Below, piece by piece: positions 25,283 through 32,966 of a stretch of DNA of 64,000 bases. This DNA is from Postechiella marina. Lineage in GTDB: Bacteria > Bacteroidota > Bacteroidia > Flavobacteriales > Flavobacteriaceae. The notes beneath the pieces are model-generated. The model worked only from the letters and a program-made list of their open reading frames with translations. It did no database searches and was not told the origin of the DNA. Numbering within the stretch: the stretch's first letter is position 1; every line of letters begins with the position of its first letter. The translations under genes were made by a program, and so were the position numbers. The stretch spans positions 558,001-622,000 of the forward strand of contig NZ_BAABCA010000003.1 in the NCBI RefSeq assembly GCF_039538365.1, in the 5' to 3' direction.

Positions 25283-26545
25283 ATGCACAAGTATAATATT
25301 TCTAAAAGTAATTACTTTTATGCCATTGGTTTGAGTTACAAAAAAGCCGATGCAGATATAAGAGGACGCTTTAGTTTGGATGACGACGCTAAAAATGCGT
25401 TACTTAATCAAGCTAAAGAAAACGATATAGAAAGTCTTGTTGTTACCTCTACATGTAATCGTACAGAAATTTACGGTTTTGCACAACACCCTTTTCAACT
25501 TATAAAACTACTTTGCGACAATACAAAAGGTACTGTCGAAGAGTTTCAAGACGTTGCTTTTGTTTACAAGAATAAAGAAGCTATTGCCCACATGTTTCGT
25601 GTTGGTTCGGGTTTAGACAGTCAGATTTTAGGCGACTTCGAAATTATTAGTCAATTAAAAACAAGTGCTAAATTATCTAGAAAACATGGTTTATTAAACC
25701 CTTTTATGGAGCGTTTGGTTAATGCGGTAATACAAGCTAGTAAACGCATAAAAAACGAAACCGAAATTTCTTCTGGAGCGACATCTGTTTCTTTTGCTTC
25801 TGTTCAATACATCTTTAAAAATATTGAAGATGTATCTAATAAAAACATTTTACTTTTTGGCACAGGCAAAATAGGCAGAAACACCTGCGAAAACTTAGTA
25901 AAACATACCAAAAACGAACACATAACCCTTATTAACAGAACAAAAAATAAGGCAGAACAAATTGCTGGTAAATTTAATTTAGTAGTTAAAGATTATGCTA
26001 ATTTACAAGAAGAAATTAGCAATTCTAATATTTTAATTGTTGCTACTGGTGCACAACGCCCTACTATTGATAAGCATATTATACAAACAGATAAACCGCT
26101 TTTAATTTTAGACTTATCTATTCCTAAAAATGTAGATCAAAACGTTGAAGAATTAGACAACGTCTCTTTAGTTCATTTAGATCATTTATCTCAAATTACA
26201 GACGAAACTTTAGAGCGTAGAAAACAACACATACCCTTAGCAGAACAAATTATAGAAGAGGTTAATGCAGAATTTATTAGCTGGTTAGAAACTAGAAAGT
26301 TTGCACCCACCATTAAAGCTTTAAAACATAAATTAACCGATTTTGCTACCGCAGAATTAGATACACAACGTAAAAAATTATCAGATTTTAATGAAGCTCA
26401 GGCATCGTTAATTAGTAATAATATTATTCAAAAAATAACGAATCATTTTGCACATCATTTAAAAGATGATAATGTTTCTACAGACGATAGTCTAGAACTT
26501 ATAAAACAAGTGTTTCAGTTAGAATCTTCAACAAAAAATGTCTAA
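25283..26545 (+). CDS. hemA: glutamyl-tRNA reductase
   Basis: A 420-residue cytoplasmic enzyme for the first step of C5-pathway heme synthesis, reduction of glutamyl-tRNA to glutamate-1-semialdehyde with NADPH. The catalytic cysteine is C58 in VVTSTCNRTEIYG. The NADP-binding domain shows LLFGTGKIGRNTCENL and NSNILIVATGAQRP, and a C-terminal dimerisation helix follows. HMFRVGSGLDSQILGDFEI is a strong family signature. It opens the heme cluster and overlaps the next gene by 8 bases, which indicates coupled expression with hemCD. Length and motifs are complete. Confidence 0.97.
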   Translation: MHKYNISKSNYFYAIGLSYKKADADIRGRFSLDDDAKNALLNQAKENDIESLVVTSTCNRTEIYGFAQHPFQLIKLLCDNTKGTVEEFQDVAFVYKNKEAIAHMFRVGSGLDSQILGDFEIISQLKTSAKLSRKHGLLNPFMERLVNAVIQASKRIKNETEISSGATSVSFASVQYIFKNIEDVSNKNILLFGTGKIGRNTCENLVKHTKNEHITLINRTKNKAEQIAGKFNLVVKDYANLQEEISNSNILIVATGAQRPTIDKHIIQTDKPLLILDLSIPKNVDQNVEELDNVSLVHLDHLSQITDETLERRKQHIPLAEQIIEEVNAEFISWLETRKFAPTIKALKHKLTDFATAELDTQRKKLSDFNEAQASLISNNIIQKITNHFAHHLKDDNVSTDDSLELIKQVFQLESSTKNV

Positions 26546-28115
26546 AACAATTAGAATTGGCACACGCGATAGCGAATTAGCGTTATGGCAAGCCAAAATA
26601 GTACAAAGTCAATTAGAAAAATTAGGACACCAAACAGAACTTGTTCCTGTAAAATCTACAGGAGACATTGTACTAGACAAACCTCTTTACGAGCTTGGTA
26701 TAACTGGTATTTTTACCAGAACGCTAGACATAGCAATGCTAAATAACGATATTGATATTGCTGTACATTCTTTAAAAGATGTACCTACAATTTTACCAAA
26801 TGGTATTGTTCAAGGTGCAGTATTAAAACGCGGTAATGTTAGAGACACCTTAGTGTTTAAAAAAAACGAAGAGTTTTTAGGTTCTAGAGACGCCATTATT
26901 GCAACCGGAAGCCTACGCAGACGCGCACAATGGCTTAATAGATATCCAACGCACACCATTGTAGATTTAAGAGGTAATGTAAACTTACGTTTGCAAAAAC
27001 TAGAAGACAACGACGATTGGAATGGTGCTATTTTTGCTGCAGCTGGCATTGGCAGAATTGGTGTTAGACCAGAAGAAGCAATTAACTTAGAGTGGATGGT
27101 TCCTGCTCCCGCTCAAGGTGCTATTATGATAACTGCTCTTGAAGAAGACGAAGAAACCAGAGCAATTATTAGCGAGCTTAACCACGAAGAAACAGAAATT
27201 TGCACCACCATAGAACGCCAATTTTTAAATAAATTAGAAGGCGGTTGCACAGCACCTATTGGCGCTATTGCATTTATAAAAGAAGACGAAGTTACTTTTA
27301 AAGGTGTACTTTTAAGCGAAGATGGCTCTAAAAAAATAGAAGTCTCTCGCGTACAAAAACTAGGCGAACATCACGATTTAGCTCAGTTCTGTGCAGATTT
27401 TGTAATAGAACGTGGCGGTAAACGCTTAATGGACAACATTAAATATTCTAACAGAAAAACAAATGTAGTTTCTACAAAATCGTTAACAGACGACCAACGT
27501 TTGTTATTCCACGAAAAGGTAACTGTAAAAAGTAACGATTTTATAAAAATTAGCCTTAATAGAATCCCACCACGCATCTTAAAAAACGAAATAGAAAACG
27601 TTGTTATTACAAGTAAAAATGCAGTAGAATCTTTAATTACAAACTACTCTGCAATAGAGCTACAGTTTAAAAACATTTACTGTGTTGGTCGTCGTACCAA
27701 ACGTTTAATAGAAAATAAAATTGGCAAAGTAACACATTCTGAAAAGAACGCTAAAAAACTTGCCAATTACCTTGTTGAGTTTATGGAAGGAAGCAAGGTT
27801 ACTTACTTTTGCAGCGATTTAAGACTAGATGATTTACCAAATATTCTTGAAGAAAATAACATTGAGGTTAACGAAATTGAAGCTTATCAAACAAAGTTCG
27901 ACGCTTTAACCGTAGAAGACACAGTAGAGAGTGTTATGTTTTACAGCCCATCTACAGTACAAAGTTATTTAAAAAAGAACGACGGACAAGCCATTGCTTT
28001 TTGCATTGGAGAAACTACCGCTATAGAAGCCAGAAAACGCTTTAAAGACGTACGAGTTGCAAAAGTACCAACTGTGGAGAGTGTAATTGAGTTGGTTAAT
28101 GAGCATTATGTTTAA
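26538..28115 (+). CDS. hemC: fused hydroxymethylbilane synthase / uroporphyrinogen-III synthase
   Basis: A 525-residue fusion. Residues 1 to about 305 are HemC: IRIGTRDSELALWQA at the start, VHSLKDVPT, GSLRRRAQWLN, and the cysteine that carries the dipyrromethane cofactor, C237 in LEGGCTAPIGA. Residues about 310-525 resemble HemD: VVITSKNAVESL, YCVGRRTKRLIE, and MFYSPSTVQSYLKK. Together they turn four porphobilinogens into uroporphyrinogen III, so the unstable hydroxymethylbilane could pass within one protein. It overlaps hemA by 8 bases. The gap to hemE is filled by two palindromic repeats. Confidence 0.93.
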   Translation: MSKTIRIGTRDSELALWQAKIVQSQLEKLGHQTELVPVKSTGDIVLDKPLYELGITGIFTRTLDIAMLNNDIDIAVHSLKDVPTILPNGIVQGAVLKRGNVRDTLVFKKNEEFLGSRDAIIATGSLRRRAQWLNRYPTHTIVDLRGNVNLRLQKLEDNDDWNGAIFAAAGIGRIGVRPEEAINLEWMVPAPAQGAIMITALEEDEETRAIISELNHEETEICTTIERQFLNKLEGGCTAPIGAIAFIKEDEVTFKGVLLSEDGSKKIEVSRVQKLGEHHDLAQFCADFVIERGGKRLMDNIKYSNRKTNVVSTKSLTDDQRLLFHEKVTVKSNDFIKISLNRIPPRILKNEIENVVITSKNAVESLITNYSAIELQFKNIYCVGRRTKRLIENKIGKVTHSEKNAKKLANYLVEFMEGSKVTYFCSDLRLDDLPNILEENNIEVNEIEAYQTKFDALTVEDTVESVMFYSPSTVQSYLKKNDGQAIAFCIGETTAIEARKRFKDVRVAKVPTVESVIELVNEHYV

Positions 28116-28138
28116 TTACTCAAACTTACTTAGGTTTT

Positions 28139-28214
28139 CCTGCGAGGTTTTAAAACCTTGTAGGTATTTAACAAATAAAAAACAGACCTACTAGGTTTTA
28201 AAACCTCGCAGGTC
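28139..28214. repeat. REP pair 1 (REPIN-like), two inverted palindromes
   Basis: R1 (28139-28164) reads CCTGCGAGG-TTTTAAAA-CCTTGTAGG. R2 (28185-28214) reads GACCTACTAGG-TTTTAAAA-CCTCGCAGGTC, in the opposite orientation, 20 bases on. Each is an imperfect palindrome able to form a hairpin. They lie between hemCD and hemE. Confidence 0.8.
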
Positions 28215-28225
28215 AACAGAAAAAG

Positions 28226-29254
28226 ATGAGCATAAAAAACGATTTATTTTTAAGAGCATTAAAAGGAGAAACAGTAGAGCGTCCCCCAGTATGGATGATG
28301 CGTCAAGCAGGTCGTTATCTTCCAGAATTTATGGAAATAAAGGCTAAATACGATTTCTTTACACGTTGCCAAACACCAGAATTAGCAAGTGAAATTACAG
28401 TACAACCTATCCGTCGTTACGGTATGGATGCTGCAATTCTCTTTAGCGATATTTTGGTTATACCTCAAGCTATGAACATCGAGGTACAAATGAAACCGAA
28501 TTTCGGACCTTATTTACCAAACCCAATTCGTTCGCAAAAAGATGTCGATAATGTTATTGTTCCCGACGTAAAAGAAGCTTTAAACTACGTTTACCAAGCC
28601 ATTACAGCAACCAAAGAAAAACTAAACAACGAAATACCATTAATAGGTTTCGCAGGCTCGCCATGGACCATTTTATGCTACTGCGTACAAGGTCAAGGCA
28701 GCAAAAATTTCGATAAAGCCAAAGAATTCTGTTTTACAAACCCAATTGCAGCACACCAATTGTTGCAAAAAATTACAGATACAACCATTGCTTACCTTAA
28801 AGAAAAAGTAAAAGCAGGATGCAACGCTGTTCAGGTTTTCGATTCTTGGGGCGGTATGTTATCGCCAGTCGATTATCAAGAATTTTCGTGGCAATATATC
28901 CAACAAATTATCGATGCTTTAAAAGACGATGCACCAGTAATTGCCTTTGGTAAAGGCTGTTGGTTTGCACTTGGCGAAATGGCAAAATCTGGAGCTAGCG
29001 CTTTAGGTGTAGATTGGACGTGTTCTGCACGTAACGCACGTTATTTAACCGGCGGAAACATTACGCTTCAAGGTAATTTTGACCCAACACGCCTATTTTC
29101 GCCACCAGCAGAAATAAAGAAAATGGTACACCAAATGATTAACGATTTTGGTAAAGACAAATACATTGTAAACCTTGGCCACGGTATTTTACCAAACATT
29201 CCGTTAGACCACGCCAAAGCGTTTATCGATGCTGTAAAAGAATACAGAAATTAA
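28226..29254 (+). CDS. hemE: uroporphyrinogen decarboxylase
   Basis: A 342-residue enzyme that removes four carboxyl groups from uroporphyrinogen III to give coproporphyrinogen III. The N-terminal signature PPVWMMRQAGRYLPEF (about 21-36) contains the substrate-binding arginine. The AILFSDILVIPQAM and GFAGSPWTILCY blocks and VNLGHGILPNIP near the end are characteristic. It is full length. The start codon is 11 bases after the end of REP R2, so the repeat sits in the leader or just before it. Confidence 0.97.
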   Translation: MSIKNDLFLRALKGETVERPPVWMMRQAGRYLPEFMEIKAKYDFFTRCQTPELASEITVQPIRRYGMDAAILFSDILVIPQAMNIEVQMKPNFGPYLPNPIRSQKDVDNVIVPDVKEALNYVYQAITATKEKLNNEIPLIGFAGSPWTILCYCVQGQGSKNFDKAKEFCFTNPIAAHQLLQKITDTTIAYLKEKVKAGCNAVQVFDSWGGMLSPVDYQEFSWQYIQQIIDALKDDAPVIAFGKGCWFALGEMAKSGASALGVDWTCSARNARYLTGGNITLQGNFDPTRLFSPPAEIKKMVHQMINDFGKDKYIVNLGHGILPNIPLDHAKAFIDAVKEYRN

Positions 29255-29258
29255 AATA

Positions 29259-29421
29259 TTTTGGGCGTTACCTACTTTTTTATGTAACATTAAGTTTTAA
29301 AAATCTACTTATTGTAGTAAAAAAGTAGGTCGGGCTTTCGGCAGTCGCTTTTTTGTGTTGCATATACGCAACAACACAAAAAGAGCTTCAACAAATGCCT
29401 CAATCCCTAACGCAAAACCAA
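29259..29421. repeat. dispersed structured repeat, copy 2
   Basis: It opens TTTTGGGCGTTACC. A perfect 12-bp stem CCTACTTTTTTA (29271-29282) / TAAAAAAGTAGG (29318-29329) follows, then GGTCGGGCTTTCGGC, a second perfect stem TTTTTGTGTTG (29350-29360) / CAACACAAAAA (29372-29382), and the end AATCCCTAACGC. Compare copy 1 at 12860. It fills the hemE-EI24 gap. Confidence 0.7.
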
Positions 29422-29425
29422 CGTC

Positions 29426-30184
29426 ATGATTAAAAACATTGTTTCAGGAATAAAAGCATATTTCGGTGCTTTCGGTTTAATATCAAAACTAAAACTCTGG
29501 AAATACTTTGCTATTCCAATGCTAATTAGTTTAGTAACTGCAATACTCGTTTTTGGTTCAGCCTATTCACTTTCAGACAATATTGGATCCTTCATTTCCA
29601 AAATATGGATTTGGGATTGGGGACACGAAACCTTCGCTACAATTAGCAGTTTTATTGGTGGCTTAATCATTCTCGTTATCGGCCTTATTTTATTTAAACA
29701 CATCATAATGGCATTTTCTGCGCCATTTATGAGTCCAGTTTCCGAGAAAATAGAAACGCATTTAACTGGTAATACAACACATACGCACAGAAACACATCG
29801 TTTTCCGAACAACTTTGGCGAGGTATCCGTATTAATGTTAGAAATTTATTGAGAGAATTACTAATAACCCTTCCTATTCTACTCTTAAAATTTATTCCAA
29901 TAGTTAATATATTTTCAACCATATTACTATTTATGCTCCAAGCCTATTACGCAGGTTTTGGTAATATGGATTATACTTTAGAGCGTCATTTTAAATACAA
30001 AGAAAGCGTACAATTTGTCCGTAAAAACCGTGGATTAGCCATAGGAAACGGTATTATATTTATTTTGTTTTTATTAATTCCGGTAATAGGCGTAATTTTA
30101 GTACTTCCGTTATCGGTTACAGCAGCATCAACCAAAACCGTTGAAGCGCTTCAACTTAAAAACAAACCTGTTCATGCAGCTTAA
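29426..30184 (+). CDS. EI24/CysZ-like membrane protein
   Basis: A 252-residue integral membrane protein with about four long hydrophobic spans (around 25-48, 70-92, 145-180, 205-232). Its length and the pattern with FKHIIMAFSAPFMSPVSEKIE and MLQAYYAGFGNMDYTLERH (read in parts) match the EI24 domain family, which includes the sulfate transporter CysZ. In flavobacterial heme clusters such a gene is often found between hemE and hemF, but a transport role for heme precursors has not been shown. The last 11 bases overlap the acetyltransferase start. Its ATG is 4 bases after a dispersed repeat. Confidence 0.8.
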   Translation: MIKNIVSGIKAYFGAFGLISKLKLWKYFAIPMLISLVTAILVFGSAYSLSDNIGSFISKIWIWDWGHETFATISSFIGGLIILVIGLILFKHIIMAFSAPFMSPVSEKIETHLTGNTTHTHRNTSFSEQLWRGIRINVRNLLRELLITLPILLLKFIPIVNIFSTILLFMLQAYYAGFGNMDYTLERHFKYKESVQFVRKNRGLAIGNGIIFILFLLIPVIGVILVLPLSVTAASTKTVEALQLKNKPVHAA

Positions 30185-30716
30185 TTTTGGTTCATATCAC
30201 ATTATTCCTATTCATCCCAAAGACGGATGGACCATCTGCAATTATTGTGTAGCCAACGAAGATAGATTAAAACGCTATTTCCCAAAAACTCTAGAACAGA
30301 ATTTAACTCCAGATTTATCAAACATTTTTGCAGCAAAAAAAGCAAAACAATTTGAAGCTAAAAAAGAATTTCTATTCACTATAAAAGAAAACGAAACCAA
30401 CATATTAGTAGGATTAGTTTACATAAAAGAAATAGATTGGAACAAAAAACAAGGCGAATTTGCTTATAGTATTGATTATAATTTTGAAGGTAAAGGTATT
30501 ATGACAGAGGCCATCAATAAATTATCAGAATATGCCTTTGAAACACTCGGTTTAGAAACTTTGCAAATCATTGTACATAAAACCAATATAGCAAGCCTAA
30601 AAGTAGCAGAAAACAATAATTTTACCTGGATAAAAACACTAAATAATGAGTTTACTCCGCCTGGAGAAAACCCATTACATATGGAATTATACGAATTATA
30701 TAATGAGATTGAATAA
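30174..30716 (+). CDS. GNAT family N-acetyltransferase (RimJ/RimL-like)
   Basis: A 180-residue acetyltransferase. I start it at the ATG at 30174, which overlaps the EI24 gene by 11 bases; the frame open from 30141 lies deeper inside that gene. The GNAT core is seen in VGLVYIKEIDWNKKQGEFAY, DYNFEGKGIMTEAINKLSEYAF (acetyl-CoA loop, here in a diverged form) and LQIIVHKTNIASLKVAENNNF, each in part. It resembles RimJ/RimL enzymes that acetylate ribosomal-protein N-termini or small molecules. Substrate unknown. The position between the EI24 and hemF genes suggests co-transcription with the heme genes. Confidence 0.85.
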   Translation: MQLNFGSYHIIPIHPKDGWTICNYCVANEDRLKRYFPKTLEQNLTPDLSNIFAAKKAKQFEAKKEFLFTIKENETNILVGLVYIKEIDWNKKQGEFAYSIDYNFEGKGIMTEAINKLSEYAFETLGLETLQIIVHKTNIASLKVAENNNFTWIKTLNNEFTPPGENPLHMELYELYNEIE

Positions 30717-30743
30717 GGAATAGTTAAAACGAATTGCTGATTT

Positions 30744-30774
30744 GACCTGCAAGGTCTCCAAAAACCTTGTAGGT
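30744..30774 (+). repeat. REP R3, left boundary of the transposase unit
   Basis: GACCTGCAAGG and CCTTGTAGGTC arms around a short centre, same orientation as R1. It lies 18 bases before the transposase ATG. An open frame from TTG 30742 would translate it, but the ATG at 30793 is the natural start. Confidence 0.8.
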
Positions 30775-30792
30775 CTCAACCAAAAACACAAA

Positions 30793-32373
30793 ATGAAACT
30801 TGAAACATTAGAACAAGGTAACTATTATCACATATTTAATCGTGGCATTAATAGCGAAACGATTTTTAAAAATGAAGGTAATAAAACCTACTTTTTAGGT
30901 CTAATGAAAAAGCATTTAGAGGGCAACACCTCTATTTTAAGTTATTGCTTGATGGATAATCATTTTCATTTTTTGTTAAAAATAAATTCTGAAGGTAAAA
31001 CAGCTAATCAATCCATTTCTAACTTATTTAACGCTTATGCAAAAGCATTTAATAAACAACAAAACAGAACAGGGAGTTTATTTGAAAAGCACTTCCGAAG
31101 AAAAAAAATAGCTGACGAAAATTATCTTAAAAATTTAATTTTATACATACATAAAAACCCAGAAAATCATAATGTTGTAAAGCATTTCAAAGATTATAAA
31201 TTCTCTTCATATGAAAGTTATTTTTTTAATAATGTAAGTTTGATTTCTAATGAAAAATCTTATGTTTTAGAACTTTTTGATGATTTAGATAATTTTGAAT
31301 ATGTGCATACATTAGACCTACAAGGTTTTGAAAACCTCGCAGGTCCTGAGACAATAACTAGCCAGAAACAAGGTAATAACACCAATAAGAAAACAAGCCC
31401 TAATCTGCTAGGTCTCGAAGACCTTGTAGGTTTTAGTAACACCAAAAAAATCCAATTGAAAACATCAATGAAAGACAAATTCTACCAATACATACAAAAT
31501 TTACAAGACCGCATAACCTCAAAACTGGAAACCATTGATGGTAAAGCCAAATTTCAAGAAGATATCTGGAAACGACCAGAAGGTGGTGGCGGACGCACAC
31601 GTGTAATAGAAAACGGAAACGTTTTTGAAAAAGGCGGTGTAAACATTTCTGGCGTTCACGGTAAACTACCAGACACCATGCAAAAATATTTTGGTGTTGA
31701 AGATGCCGATTTTTTTGCCTGTGGACTAAGTTTAGTATTACATCCTAAAAACCCAATGGCACCAACTGTTCATGCCAATTGGCGCTATTTTGAAATGTAT
31801 GATAAAGACGGAAAAATTGTAGACCAATGGTTTGGTGGCGGACAAGATTTAACGCCATATTATCTGTTTGACGAAGATGCTAAACATTTCCACCAAACAT
31901 GTAAAACCGCTTGCGATAAGCACAATCCTGAGTTTTACCCTAAATACAAAGCACGTTGCGACGAATATTTTTATAACGCTCACCGCAACGAAGGTCGTGG
32001 TTTAGGTGGTTTGTTTTTCGATTATTGTAAAGCAACAGATGATATGACTATGGAAAACTGGTACAATTTTGTAACCGAAGTTGGCGATAGCTTTCTCGAA
32101 GCATACGTTCCTATTATAGAAAAAAGAAAAGATTTACCATTTACTAAAGCGCAACGCGATTGGCAAGAAATTCGTCGTGGACGCTATGTGGAATTCAATT
32201 TAGTACACGATAAAGGAACACTATTTGGATTAAAAACCAACGGACGTATAGAAAGTATTTTAATGAGTTTACCGCCACATGTGCAATGGGTTTACAATCA
32301 TCATCCAGAAGCTGGAAGTGAGGAAGAAAGATTATTAGAGGTTTTAAAAAATCCTGTAGATTGGTTAAAATAA
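30793..32373 (+). CDS. RAYT transposase continuous in frame with coproporphyrinogen III oxidase
   Basis: From the ATG at 30793 the frame is open for 526 codons. Residues 1 to about 170 are a REP-associated tyrosine transposase (Y1/IS200 superfamily). NYYHIFNRGINSETIF is at 10-25. The HUH pair H57/H59 lies in MDNHFHFLLK, the catalytic tyrosine candidate is Y82 in LFNAYAKAFNK, then GSLFEKHFRRK and LILYIHKNPENH. Residues about 175-215 are encoded by two REP palindromes (DLQGFENLAG and LLGLEDLVGF). HemF starts at residue 226. All transposase motifs look intact. Either a true fusion protein is made or hemF starts internally at 31468. Confidence 0.75.
   Translation: MKLETLEQGNYYHIFNRGINSETIFKNEGNKTYFLGLMKKHLEGNTSILSYCLMDNHFHFLLKINSEGKTANQSISNLFNAYAKAFNKQQNRTGSLFEKHFRRKKIADENYLKNLILYIHKNPENHNVVKHFKDYKFSSYESYFFNNVSLISNEKSYVLELFDDLDNFEYVHTLDLQGFENLAGPETITSQKQGNNTNKKTSPNLLGLEDLVGFSNTKKIQLKTSMKDKFYQYIQNLQDRITSKLETIDGKAKFQEDIWKRPEGGGGRTRVIENGNVFEKGGVNISGVHGKLPDTMQKYFGVEDADFFACGLSLVLHPKNPMAPTVHANWRYFEMYDKDGKIVDQWFGGGQDLTPYYLFDEDAKHFHQTCKTACDKHNPEFYPKYKARCDEYFYNAHRNEGRGLGGLFFDYCKATDDMTMENWYNFVTEVGDSFLEAYVPIIEKRKDLPFTKAQRDWQEIRRGRYVEFNLVHDKGTLFGLKTNGRIESILMSLPPHVQWVYNHHPEAGSEEERLLEVLKNPVDWLK
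31315..31345 (+). repeat. REP R4, inside the open frame
   Basis: GACCTACAAGG and CCTCGCAGGTC arms, inverted relative to R3. It is translated as DLQGFENLAG in the fused frame and marks the end of the transposase part. Confidence 0.8.
31405..31430 (+). repeat. REP R5, inside the open frame
   Basis: CTGCTAGG and CCTTGTAGG arms around TCTCGAAGA, orientation as R1/R3. It is translated as LLGLEDLVGF and ends 37 bases before the hemF ATG. Confidence 0.7.
31468..32373 (+). CDS. hemF: coproporphyrinogen III oxidase, oxygen-dependent
   Basis: A complete 301-residue HemF from the internal ATG at 31468 (MKDKFYQYIQNLQDRI). HemF uses O2 to convert two propionate side chains of coproporphyrinogen III to vinyls. 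Signatures are RPEGGGGRTRVIENG, PTVHANWRYFE, WFGGGQDLTPYY and HRNEGRGLGGLFFDY, with conserved histidines and the oxidase core complete. This start gives the usual family length. No -7 box is visible in the 37 bases after REP R5, so it may rely on read-through transcription or on translation of the fused frame from 30793. Confidence 0.9.
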   Translation: MKDKFYQYIQNLQDRITSKLETIDGKAKFQEDIWKRPEGGGGRTRVIENGNVFEKGGVNISGVHGKLPDTMQKYFGVEDADFFACGLSLVLHPKNPMAPTVHANWRYFEMYDKDGKIVDQWFGGGQDLTPYYLFDEDAKHFHQTCKTACDKHNPEFYPKYKARCDEYFYNAHRNEGRGLGGLFFDYCKATDDMTMENWYNFVTEVGDSFLEAYVPIIEKRKDLPFTKAQRDWQEIRRGRYVEFNLVHDKGTLFGLKTNGRIESILMSLPPHVQWVYNHHPEAGSEEERLLEVLKNPVDWLK

Positions 32374-32383
32374 TAAAAGACAA

Positions 32384-32414
32384 GACCTGCTAGGTTCTAA
32401 AAACCTGACAGGTC
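32384..32414 (+). repeat. REP R6, after hemF
   Basis: GACCTGCTAGG and CCTGACAGGTC arms, a more diverged palindrome, 10 bases past the hemF stop. Position after a stop codon suggests it may also act as a transcript end hairpin. Confidence 0.75.
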
Positions 32415-32443
32415 TCCAATATAAATCTAGAAAACCCCAAACC

Positions 32444-32830
32444 ATGAATTGCTACTGCGGAAGCCTAAAACTCTACTCCAACTGCTGTGAAAAAGCACAT
32501 AAAAACATGGCAGAAGCCAAAACTGCAGAACAATTAATGCGTTCTAGATATTCGGCATTTGTAAAAGCCGATGGCGATTATTTGATGCAAAGTCATCATG
32601 CTTCAACCAGACCCATAAAAGAGAAAAAATCGATTGTAAAATGGGCAAAATCTGTTGAATGGATTAAATTGGATGTTATAGAAACATCAAAAGGGACAGA
32701 AAACGATACCCAAGGCACCGTTACATTTCAAGCTTATTTTTATGAAAAAGGTAAAGTAGATATTATTCATGAAAAATCTGCTTTTGTAAAAGAAAACAAT
32801 AATTGGTTTTATGTTGGGTTGAGTAAATAA
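32444..32830 (+). CDS. YchJ-like protein with SEC-C motif
   Basis: A 128-residue protein. The N-terminal MNCYCGSLKLYSNCCEK is a SEC-C type zinc motif (CxC...CC). The rest, with TAEQLMRSRYSAFVKADGDYL and WIKLDVIETSKG (read in parts), matches the YchJ/NTF2-like domain family. It is shorter than E. coli YchJ because the C-terminal second SEC-C motif is missing. Function is unknown; metal binding is likely. It sits between REP R6 and the REP pair R7/R8, convergent with the helicase gene. Confidence 0.85.
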   Translation: MNCYCGSLKLYSNCCEKAHKNMAEAKTAEQLMRSRYSAFVKADGDYLMQSHHASTRPIKEKKSIVKWAKSVEWIKLDVIETSKGTENDTQGTVTFQAYFYEKGKVDIIHEKSAFVKENNNWFYVGLSK

Positions 32831-32867
32831 CCTAAACAAAAAAAACACCTTAATCGAACTTCACTCT

Positions 32868-32960
32868 CCTGCAAGATTTCCAAAACCTTGTAGGAATAAA
32901 ACCTAAGTAATAATATATTATTCTTAAAAGACCTACAAGGTTGAAAAAACCTCGCAGGTC
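32868..32960. repeat. REP pair 2 (REPIN-like), R7 and R8
   Basis: R7 (32868-32894) has arms CCTGCAAG / CCTTGTAGG. R8 (32930-32960) has arms GACCTACAAGG / CCTCGCAGGTC, inverted, 35 bases apart. The pair lies between two convergent genes, where its hairpins could also stop transcripts. Confidence 0.8.
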
Positions 32961-32966
32961 GGGTTA

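Larger units (their letters stand above)
30744..31345 (+). mobile_element. RAYT transposase unit bounded by inverted REPs
   Basis: R3 at the left and R4 at the right are REP palindromes in opposite orientation, as in the REPIN pairs at 28139 and 32868. They enclose the transposase-coding sequence, giving a 602-bp unit. REP-associated tyrosine transposases are known to sit among REPs that they are thought to mobilise. I saw no target duplication. Confidence 0.65.

Noticed and set aside
29563..29922. 119-codon frame on the minus strand
   Set aside because: Antisense to the EI24 gene and without motif.
30742..30792. TTG start for the transposase
   Set aside because: It would translate REP R3; the ATG at 30793 gives the normal family N-terminus.
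28139..32960. Possible CRISPR-like array of palindromes
   Set aside because: Spacing is irregular, orientation alternates and genes lie between copies; these are REP/REPIN elements.
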